In this document: positions 55,701 to 64,000 of the stretch, in pieces | How positions within the stretch are numbered: the stretch's first letter is position 1 | Layout of the letters: every line of letters starts with the position of its first letter | Assembly (NCBI RefSeq): GCF_024586455.1 | Contig: NC_065921.1 | Span: 45,406,574-45,470,573, forward strand | DNA length: 64,000 nt | Direction: 5' to 3' | Source: Bactrocera neohumeralis | Taxonomy: Eukaryota; Arthropoda; Insecta; Diptera; Tephritidae | The notes under the pieces: model-generated | The model's database searches: none | What the model was told of the DNA's origin: nothing | The model's input: the letters and a program-made list of their open reading frames with translations, nothing else | Translations under genes and position numbers: made by a program

Positions 55701-55790
55701 AGTTCATATACTTTTTTCATTAAATATCGAACAAATTTTCTCCACAATGTAGTATAGTTTGTAGGTGTAACGGAACTAATTATTATTCTA
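52715..55790 (-). repeat. Dispersed repeat family 2 copy with expanded tandem array
   Basis: The family 2 tail (GGGAGACCCTATAAAG, then the GTCTGTCTGTCTG microsatellite) opens the block on the plus strand, and a degraded head (GTAGGTGTAACGGAAC) closes it. Between lie about 18 modules of 151-155 bp, each with CATACAAACTGAACGATCGG, TATATTCACGAAATTTGG and GTTCAGATCGGTTAACTATA. The complete copy at 23,654 has only two modules. Modules at 54,378-55,150 show a higher-order pattern with a ~461-bp period. Not coding. Confidence 0.8.
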
Positions 55791-56146
55791 CTATACAAAT
55801 AATATATTTTAAATAAATCTAAATTATGTTAAGAATATGTAACATAAGAATAAGGAACAAAAAAGTTTTTTTTTTTTTTTAATTTGCCTTAAAATAATTA
55901 AATCCCTAATTTTTCCAGACACATATTTTATTATATATTAATAACAATAGAGCACTTCTTTAAACAAATTTATCCTGTTTTAAAACCCTAATTAACTGAT
56001 GGTAGGTACAAAACAAAACCTTGGTATTAACATAGGTAGAAACTAAACATAGTTCGATGGATAGAAAGTATAACGGTGGTATAAAAAATATCCACAATGC
56101 CTCTTTTGTTTCTAATTTTTCCAGATATGTTATTATTTACATATTA
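55791..56146. other. AT-rich DNA upstream of the Helentron genes
   Basis: Two similar stretches with TAATTTTTCCAGA (near 55,910 and 56,115) followed by ATATTAATA sequence. They could be duplicated splice-acceptor-like sequence. The Helentron 5' end was not identified. Confidence 0.35.
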
Positions 56147-56972
56147 ATATCAACGTCGCAATGCTTTCAATCGAAGCCGACAACAATATAGCCAAAATTT
56201 GGAAATAAATCGACTGAGGAACACCGACTATATTGCACAATTACTCAGTTCAAATTTGGAGTTCCGTAATGAAGAGGGAATTCGGGACAGTTCTGCTTGA
56301 TCTAATAGACGACAAAACGTACTTTACAGAGCGGCGGAGCAGGAGCGCGACACAATAAGACATTCAAACAGGCGTTTGAAACCGGAGTTTAGATCAGCGG
56401 AGCAGGAGCGCGACACAATAGGACATTCAATCAGGCGTTTGAATCCGGAATATAGAGCAGCGGAGCAGGAGCGCGATACAATAGGGCATTCAATCAGGCG
56501 TTTGAATGTGGAGTATAGAGCTGAGGAGCAGGGACGCAACACCGCGGAACACTCCACCAGACGGACGAATCCAGAATATAGAATAGCGGAGCAGGAGCGC
56601 GACACAATAGGGCATTCAATCAGGCGTTTGAATGCGGAGTATAGAGTTGAGGAGCAGGGACGAAACACCGCGGAACACTCCACCAGACGGACGAGTCTAG
56701 AATATAGAATAGCGGAGCAGGAGCGCGACACAATAGGACATTCAATCAGGCGTTTGAATCTGGAGTATAGAGTTGAGGAGCAGGGACGCAACACCGCGGA
56801 ACACTCTACCAGACGAACGAATCCAGAATATAGAACAGCGGAGCAGGAGCGCGACATAATGGAACGTTCGATACGACGACAGAATTCAATAATCAGAGAA
56901 GAAAAAAGACAACGAGATGCAGCATTGAGGAGAAGTCGTCGAGGAGATCCAATAACAAGACGTCGTGAATAA
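56147..56972 (+). pseudogene. Helentron N-terminal region with 21-residue repeats
   Basis: The frame from about 56,147 reads RRNAFNRSRQQYSQNLEINR ..., hits one TGA near 56,299, and continues to a stop at 56,970. From about 56,328 it consists of at least eight tandem 21-residue units alternating between AEQERDTIGHSIRRLNPEYR-type and EEQGRNTAEHSTRRTNPEYR-type sequence. The end is strongly basic (RRSRRGDPITRRRE). Charged heptad-like spacing suggests long helices; similar Arg/Glu-rich PEYR repeats occur before Rep in other Helitron-like proteins. The function (perhaps nucleic-acid binding or oligomerisation) is inferred. The Cys-rich segment expected between this and Rep is missing. Confidence 0.6.
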
Positions 56973-57013
56973 TATCCCCGAAAATTCCATTTCTGCGCAT
57001 CATATCTTTAGGA

Positions 57014-58943
57014 TATGAACGAAAGTGTGCTATTCGTGGAGCAGTAGTAAATATCCCGATTTCTGTTGTAGAGACAGTCACCATGCTACCACGAATATTT
57101 GACAACAGCCATATTATTCAAGTGCACCTGATACGTCGCTTGGAATATCAGCAAAATTTTATGACGGAGACAGTGCGACCAGCAAAAATATTGCAGGCAC
57201 TGAATTATCTGTTGAGTTCAGAGCTCTACGTCAAGCACAACATTCAAATGTCAAGAGATTGGCTCGCAAATGTAGGAAACGAGGAAACTGTGCCATTTAT
57301 TGTGGATCCTGCAGATGAGGTAGCAGTAAGAGAACTTCTTAATGCCCGACAGAAAAATGTACAGGAAATGGAAGAGGAATTAAATTCAGAGGGCCAGGAA
57401 ACTTTGATGGACAATGAACCCGTTGAAAACAGATCGATTGAACGAGTTGCAATGGCACCAGGGCAAGGTAGATGCCCAAGGGATGTTACAACCGACGAGT
57501 TGTCGTATCCAACAATTTACTGCGGAAAGAAGAGGACATCCCAGACAACTTATAGCAAAATTGCGCGATCTGAAATACGACGCTATGATCGACGTTGCGC
57601 GCGTGTGGACGTTCTTCTGTATATTTATAAGTTTTACGAGTTGGAGCGCATCAAAAATGCTATTTCTATTTACTTGCGGAAAAAGTCTGGATCAAGATAT
57701 ATAACTGCTGCAAATGTGAGGGATGAAAACTTTGTCAGCAACCTTATCCAGCATGATGACGGCTATCATATCCTCAAAGGACTTCGATCCTCACCTGCAC
57801 ATTGGGAGGCTCAAAAGAAAAAAGTTTTAGCCATGATCCGTCAGTTTGGATTGCCAACATTCTTCATAACAATGTCAGCTGCAGAGACAAAATGGCCGGA
57901 GCTGTTGGTCATATTAAAGAAAGTAGTAGATAAAGTAGACATTTCGGAAGAAAAGGCCACTGCCCTATCAAGTTCTGAAAAGGCGAGACACATAAGGACA
58001 GATCCAGTTACATGTTCCAGATATTTCGACAATCGATTCCGCCAAATGTTGAAATTGTTAAAAAATGGACTGTTTGGAGTACATTTAGTAGTTCGTTACT
58101 ATTACAGAATTGAATTTCAGCATAGGGGATCACCACATTGTCATGGCATGTACTGGTTAAGCGATGCACCGCAATTGGAAAGTGATAGAAACATCAACGC
58201 AACTGAAGTTGAAACTTTCATTGATCGACACATTACGACTAATGGGTATGATTTGGACTTACAGGAATTTATTCAGTACCAAAAACACAGACATGGTCGA
58301 GCTTGCCTAAGAGACCTGCGTGGAAAACAAGTGTGCGGATTCAACATGCCATATCCGCCGATGCTTTGGACAAAAATTCTTTTCCCCTTGGAGAATGAGG
58401 AGGGTGTTGAGCAACACAAACTTCTATTTATAAAAATACAGGAACTATTAAATCTGACGGATCTCGCAGAAGAAGAAATAATACGGTTGAACTGCTTTGA
58501 AAATTTTTTGGCGGATGAGCGGATTAACACTGATTATGAAGGATACAAGCTCGCTCTTCACTCATCTGTAAAAAAGCCACACATTTTCTTAAAGAGAAAA
58601 TTTTCGGACAGACTTCTAAATGCTTACAATAAAAATATCCTTGCATAGAGCAAATATGGATATCCAATTCATTTTGGACGCCTACGCTTGCTACAGCTAT
58701 ATAATTAATTGTATAAATAAATCTAATGGAGGGGTGTCAACACTTCTGAGACAAGCCATGGAGGGAATAAATGATGGGAATTTCTCCAATAAAAGAAAAC
58801 TGCAGCACATCGGAAACAAATTTGTAAACGGGTCGGAAATATCGGCTCAAGAAGCAGCGTATAATATTTTGGGACTGCATTTATTGGAAGCGAGTAATGG
58901 GGAGATATTTATAAATACTTGGATTCCGAATTCAGAGCTCTAG
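57014..58943 (+). pseudogene. Helentron Rep (HUH nuclease) domain
   Basis: Coding similarity begins at GYERKCAIRGAVVNIPISVV (57,014), upstream of the ATG at 57,083, and runs open to 58,648. It includes the Helitron-like N domain (LPRIFDNSHIIQVHLIRRLE; KIARSEIRRYDRRCARVDVL; LKGLRSSPAHWEAQKKKVLA; FGLPTFFITMSAAETKWPEL) and the metal-binding HUH motif HRGSPHCHGMYW near residue 347. A frameshift at about 58,640 moves the rest to frame 58,620-58,943: RANMDIQFILDAYACYSYII then NCINKSNGG. The Y-x3-Y-x2-K motif reads YIINCINK, so the second tyrosine is cysteine (TGT at 58,710-58,712). Rep would nick DNA and start rolling-circle replication; this copy should not. Confidence 0.8.
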
Positions 58944-60328
58944 CTGTTCCAGAGCAAGCAGGAGAGGTTAATGTTTTTCACGAGGACAACAATAGTGTTG
59001 AAGAGGCGGTTCGATTAATTAAACTACCACCTCGAATGTTAGAAGGAGATTTACTGGCAATGGTACAATCTCTTAACAACAAGCAGAGGGAATATTTTGC
59101 TCATGTGATGTACAATGTCAGTAAGAAGAAAATCTTCTACGAGTATGTCGGAGGTGGTACTGGAGTGGGCAAAACCCGGCTTATGACGACATCAGTCGTT
59201 GACATTGCGCGCTAACAGAGTTCCAGGAACTAACCCCGAAACAGCCAAGGTGTTACTCTGCGCACCCATTGGCAAAGCAGCATTCGGAATTGGAGGTCTA
59301 ACACTTCATTCCGTTTTTTCACTCCCCGTCAACCAGTCCTCCGCCGATCTTCGGCCCCTCAATAGTGACACATTGAACACTATTCGTGTTAATCTCATAG
59401 ATTTTAGGCTTATAATAATTGATGAAATTTCAATGGTTGGAGCAAAGATGTTTGCTTATTTAGATTGTAGGCTAAATCAAATTTTTAGGAGCAGTGCTAA
59501 CTTTGGAGGCATTCCAATTATCGTGTTTGGTGACTTAAAACAGTTACCACCAGTAGGAGATCGATAGATATTTACGCCGAATGGCAATTATCATTACAGT
59601 GCAATTACAGGAACTCCGCTTTGGGATCAATTTCGATACTTCGAGCTCACCGAAATAATGCGTCAGCGTGAAGATCAAGAATTTGCCATCACTTTAAACA
59701 ACATGTCAGAGGGAAATATGACACACGCTGACATCCAATTAATCAAAAGCAGGGAAAAGACCTCTAACGAGATACAGTCAACATAAGCACGAGTGATGGA
59801 TTAGTAAATGGTGCTACAGGGGAACTAATGCAGGTGGATACCGAATCGTCTGAACCTGAAAGCATAGTGGTGCGACTATGGATGAAATTCGCAGAACCAA
59901 GAGTTGGAAGCTTTGCACGTTCCAAGCAGCCGCATAGTCGCAATGCAGATTGGACACCAATCATGAGCGTGGTCCGATCATTCCAATACAAGCGAAATGA
60001 ACAAATAACTATAGAACGTAGACAGTTCCCTGTCATTCCAGCTGAAGCCATCACGATACATAAAAGCCAAGGTGGAACGTACGCTCAAGTTACGGTTCAT
60101 CCAGAGAGTAGAATTAGCAGGTCAGCATTATATGTAGGATGTAGCAGAGCCACATATGCCAATGGATTATTTATAATCGGGAAATTTTCTCCCGCGAACC
60201 CATTTGGACAGCAAGATCCCATTAAAACTCAACTTAATAGATTGAGGACAGAAGGTACGTTGACGACATGCAACAGATTTTTAGCCGAAAAGCGGAACAA
60301 CGCCTGGATATTTATTACCAAAATGTAA
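58919..60328 (+). pseudogene. Helentron Pif1-like helicase
   Basis: Walker A: EYVGGGTGVGKTRLMTTSVV (about 59,150). After a frame change, LLCAPIGKAAFGIGGLTLHS, Walker B LIIIDEISMVGAKMF (about 59,420) and the motif III text VFGDLKQLPPVGDR, then a TAG at 59,565 and continuation in the same frame (GTPLWDQFRYFELTEIMRQR). A deletion and frame change near 59,785 lead to ISTSDGLVNGATGELMQVDT, the motif V text IPAEAITIHKSQGGTYAQVT and motif VI ALYVGCSRATYANGLFIIG. All key motifs are present but the frame is broken at least three times. The helicase would unwind DNA during transposition. Confidence 0.8.
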
Positions 60329-60884
60329 GGAGCCTAAACAAGCATATTGCGGATATCAGATCAGATAAACTGATTTGTTCTGCTGATATTCTGGCCTTTG
60401 CTGAGACTTGGGCTTTATCTCAAGAAGAATTTCCAATAGAGGGCTATAATGTTATTGCACGCCTTGATGGAGAAACAAGGTCATCCCGACGACGCCCGGC
60501 CAACTGCCTTATAATATACTCAAAGCAAGATCGGTGCCCAGGTCTATCAGAAGGATCATTATCAAGGAACGTCATAGGTTCAGCAAACGTTTACCAACTA
60601 TTAAACGTAAACAATTCGACAGTTTCTTTATCACTTGTGTACACCAACCCCACGTATAGACTGCCACAATTTAGAGAGCAAGTAGTGAATAATACCCGGC
60701 AGATGAATGAGCAGTTTAATGGACCATCAGTAGTCCTTGGAGACTTGGAGACAACTGACGATTTAGAAGTTCGATTACAACAGTTGGGATTTCAATCTAC
60801 ATTGGACAACGCCGCCACAACAAAACAGCAATAGTATGTATCACATATCAAACACCATATAGTGATCATGACGGAATATTTTAA
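60268..60884 (+). pseudogene. Helentron C-terminal APE-like endonuclease
   Basis: The frame at 60,268-60,834 overlaps the helicase end in another frame. It shows RLDIYYQNVRSLNKHIADIR, ADILAFAETWALSQEEFPIE (catalytic E), LSLVYTNPTYRLPQFREQVV and VVLGDLETTDDLEVRLQQLG. At the last of these the usual GDxN is GDLE, so the Asn is changed. After a frameshift near 60,832, QTPYSDHDGIF and a stop provide the terminal SDH motif (60,848-60,884). The fold resembles LINE endonucleases, as known for Helentrons. Confidence 0.75.
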
Positions 60885-60954
60885 GTTTTAGAAAATAGAT
60901 ATGTTTTATATGTAGATACACATATGTATATTAGATTCAATGCTGGATTCTAAA

Positions 60955-61523
60955 CAATTTTTAGTCGTCAGTCAATTTGTGCGGAACAAACCGTGCACAC
61001 ACCTTTCGTAAGTGCGATAAGTCGATGTTTTGGAGATCTTTATTTCCATTTCCATGAATTTCAATCATGATTTCGGCTAATTTTTGATGCGCACAGTTGA
61101 TTTCACGCACAGTTTCGAAGGAATTTCCGGTGATCACGTATTTTGATTGACCCACATATCGATCGTCAGTTATGTCCTCATGACCACTTTGAAAACGTTG
61201 AAACCACTCGCTCACTCTGCTACGGGATAGGCAATCATCGCCGTAAACTTGTATCTTCAATTGAAACGTTTCGGTAAAAGTTTCACAAATTTTAAAAGAA
61301 AACATAATGTTGGCTCTTTGTTCGAAGCTCATTTTCGCACCGATAACAAAAACATACTGACACTTAAAACGCATTAACTTCACTTCCAATTATTGAAATG
61401 TCATGAAATTCCCAATGGATAATTGATAAAGATAGCAAATTCTAACTTACCAGTGGACGTAAAGATTGCGCCACCAGAGGGCGGCAAATTCAAAAAGTCC
61501 TGTTTACTTTGGAACATACCTTG
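60955..61523 (-). mobile_element. Mariner element, 5' fragment with deletion
   Basis: The right border is CAAGGTATGTTCCAAAGTAA on the minus strand next to TA. The 142-codon frame (61,389-60,961) gives MSFEQRANIMFSFKICETFT, QVYGDDCLSRSRVSEWFQRF, QSGHEDITDDRYVGQSKYVI, a degraded second HTH (LAEIMIEIHGNGNKDLQNID) and LRKVCARFVPHKLTDD before a stop. Same family as the fragment at 44,055. Ends before the catalytic domain. Confidence 0.75.
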
Positions 61524-64000
61524 TATAAGATGTCGCATGCTTTTAAGCAGATGAACACCGAAATTTTAATAAAGTCAACTAGAGTTAAGCCCATTGCGTT
61601 GGTTAGAGAACAACGCTAGAAATCTTAATTTAATCTGTCGAAATTTAGCACATATTTATTGATTTATTTGATTTTATCTGAAATACCAAATTTTTTTGAT
61701 TAGCTCTTTTTAAGGTAAATGCAGAAAACTAAATTTTTATAAAGCTTATTCCAGAAGTAATGCAAGATTGGAATTAAATAGAAAATGCTGTTGTTAGTCT
61801 TTCAATTTTATTTTTGTATTCAGGCATAAAGTACGTAAGGCAAGGTTATTTATGGAGTAATATAAATCCATAAATATGAAAATATGCTTCATCGCTTTCC
61901 TAAGGATGATTTTACTCCATTTGCTTTCACCCAAATATTGTCGAAATCGGATTATGACTTTTCAAGCAAACCAGAGGATATGAGTAATTTTGTACCGAAA
62001 AGATATTAATATACATAAACACAACCTCCCTTTTCACATATTCTTCCATTCCCTTTGCTTTTTAGTTAGTTGTACCCACCAAAGTTAATTACTTCCAGTC
62101 ACATGATGACCCATTCCACGTTCATTGCCAAACGAAGCCACTAGAAAGTACGTTCTTGGAGATTAATCATTCATATACTACTAGCTATTAAAAGTATAAG
62201 TAAAAATCTTCTCGGTCTTTCGTTATAAACGTAATATAAGCAAGCTTTTGTACCCAGTGTTGTAATCTGTGTCATTAAGAAGAATTGCATATTCTTATAA
62301 TTCTGAAAAATATCTTCGAAAGAAAGCTCTCTCAAGCGTTCTAGTATAGTTTAAAACACATCTTAAATATTTATTCTTTTATTAATATAATATATTTCAA
62401 ACGCCGAAGCACTGGTTGTATCATCAAAACATACTTGGGGTACTCACAACCCGTCGTAAGGCATCGTAAAATTATAAATTTTTACACTTTTTTAGAAAAA
62501 TTGTTGTTAGATTTCATACAAAAATGAGTTTACACAATTACAATTCTCAATGCTATGTTTTGGAATCGTTATAACTTATAACTTTATAAGACTTGTGAAA
62601 ACCCTAATTATAAATTTTTATCTTCACAAGAATAAAAACTTAAAAAAAGGTATTTTATGTATTCTCCAGAAAACTTGAAAAGTAAGTTGAGCTAATTAAT
62701 CGTTCCTGCTTCATTATTTAACACAACAATTTTTTGTCTCGTCACTTTTTCGGCTAAAAACCGGCTAATTATGACAAATACACAATAATATTTATTTGTA
62801 AAAATGATTCCTAAACGTACATACATATATCTGTATAGATTTACCAGTGTGTATCTTGTGACATAACAAGTGTTCTTAGAATGATGTTTCCTCTTGCCAT
62901 GGACGGCAATCTCATGCGATGGTAAATAAACAACAACAACGGTAACGAAATTACTGTAAACAACAAGCAACCAGAAGTCGACGATTACACCGGTCAACAC
63001 GAATTTTGGGTCTGACATCTATGTACATGTTAAATTTTAGTTTCTCCTATGACGAAAATAAGGAAAAAAATTTTTTTCCGGTTAAAGTTTGCTTTCGTAG
63101 AAATTACTGATTTTTATATTTTTTCTACAATTTCACTATATGTAGATTATAATTAGAAAACTTTTTTTTAGATACAAGAGTCGTTTTTATTCAGGATGTG
63201 TGATAAACAATAATATATAAATGTAAAATAATAAGAAATTACTGTCTAAAAGTGAATATTTTTTGTAATTCTTTTATGCTTATATGAGCTCTCTCGTATT
63301 AAACCCCAATATCATTTTGATTACTGACTTTTAGGTTAAAATAGGCTTCATAGGCTTCGCAAAGTTTCAAATTTCAAAAAACAAATTTTTTACATCTAAC
63401 TTTAATAAATTCACCGCAAATAAAACAGAATGAATCAACATCATTTTTACACTGACTTGATGCTATTTTATATCTGCAATACCGCTGTAACTAAACTAGT
63501 ATAATCAAAAAAACATTTTTATTATTTTTATTAAGTTGTACTATTAAAATAACTTAGAAAAAAGTAAAAAAAAAATTAAAAGTGCACACATTTACTTTTT
63601 CTTTTATTTTCATAGGTACTATCTCTTAATAAACCCCAAGTATAGTGTTATTACTATATTTTTTACAAAAGTAAACTTTATACGAAAAAAAGGTATTTTC
63701 TTATCGTTTTTGTTCATAATTAATCAGAAAATCATAAAACAAGCTTGAGGACAAAAAACGAAAATTTTTTTTGTAGAGTCGTGTTATTAGCCGAGAATCA
63801 ACAGGTGGCCAGTGGCTACTGTAAATAACCCATTTAATGCCGTTCCTGCTGCCAGCATTCATTTTGCCTTTAATTATCGGTCTTTGGTTTGCGGTTTTGT
63901 TACAAATGACTTCAAAACTAAGCATTTGTGCGGATGAATGAGAACGTGTTTATTTATCCGTGGAGAATTTGATTAGAGAACACATAAACTTGCAACAGAA
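61524..64000. other. AT-rich non-coding DNA
   Basis: About 2.5 kb with no gene that I can support. The frame 63,018-62,692 (108 codons, minus) starts with a hydrophobic stretch but shows no family, splice context or homologous repeat. Confidence 0.4.

Larger units (their letters stand above)
56147..60884 (+). mobile_element. Helentron-type rolling-circle transposon, degraded
   Basis: A repeat-rich N-terminal region, Rep endonuclease, Pif1-like helicase and a C-terminal APE-like endonuclease lie in order on the plus strand. That combination marks the Helentron/Helitron2 group rather than canonical Helitrons (family knowledge). The coding region needs several frame changes, includes stops and at least two internal deletions, and Rep has lost one active-site tyrosine. 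The element ends were not identified. Confidence 0.8.

Noticed and set aside
52715..55790. Regular repeats that could suggest a CRISPR array
   Set aside because: Units are 151-155 bp direct tandem modules without unique spacers, in an insect-type genome; it is a satellite-like array.
56324..56857. 177-codon minus-strand frame opposite the Helentron repeats
   Set aside because: It is an antisense shadow: a stop-free unit on one strand repeated in tandem gives an open frame on the other. The plus-strand frame matches known Helitron-like repeat style.
62692..63018. 108-codon minus-strand frame with a hydrophobic start
   Set aside because: No family resemblance, no splice or promoter context; composition fits chance in AT-rich DNA.

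Overview
The window looks like repeat-dense intergenic or intronic DNA from an insect, most probably a dipteran of the true fruit fly type. That placement is an inference from the AT-rich background and the mix of insect transposon families (RTE LINEs, 17.6/297-like and Osvaldo-like Gypsy elements, mariner/Tc1 relatives, Helentron-like repeats). I found no convincing host gene, tRNA, rRNA or CRISPR array. Almost every sizeable reading frame belongs to a mobile element.

Layout. 1-9.6 kb: mostly featureless AT-rich DNA with scattered repeat fragments and a deleted RTE LINE (2.8-4.0 kb, minus). 9.6-15.2 kb: a minus-strand Gypsy retrotransposon with LTR-like direct repeats, primer binding site, polypurine tract, gag, protease, RT/RNase H and a cut-short integrase. 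16-24.3 kb: two dispersed repeat families, an RTE fragment, three tRNA-like repeats and a long perfect foldback. 24.3-33 kb: a deleted mariner, a 144-bp miniature transposon, a 1.36-kb TTAA-flanked element, an assembly gap and a palindromic transposase relic. 33-42.6 kb: a second Gypsy element (17.6/297-like) split by two RTE copies. 42.6-46.7 kb: Tc1, mariner and RTE remnants. 46.9-51.9 kb: the most interesting object, a terminal-inverted-repeat DNA transposon with 4-bp target duplications. It encodes a DUF7869-type protein (a widespread 'hypothetical' family) and is split by an RTE copy. 52.7-55.8 kb: a dispersed repeat whose roughly 153-bp internal module has expanded to about 18 copies. 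56.1-60.9 kb: a degraded Helentron (Rep, helicase, endonuclease). 61-64 kb: a mariner fragment, then plain AT-rich DNA.

How it fits together. The nesting gives relative ages: the DUF7869 transposon entered an older repeat, then an RTE entered the transposon, and two RTEs entered the 17.6-like Gypsy. The 144-bp element at 28.4 kb keeps the same ends and first ~110 bp as the DUF7869 transposon, so it is probably a deletion derivative mobilised by the same machinery. RTE copies at 33.9 kb (one ORF of about 1000 codons) and 48.7 kb (653 codons) are the best preserved and suggest recent activity of that family.
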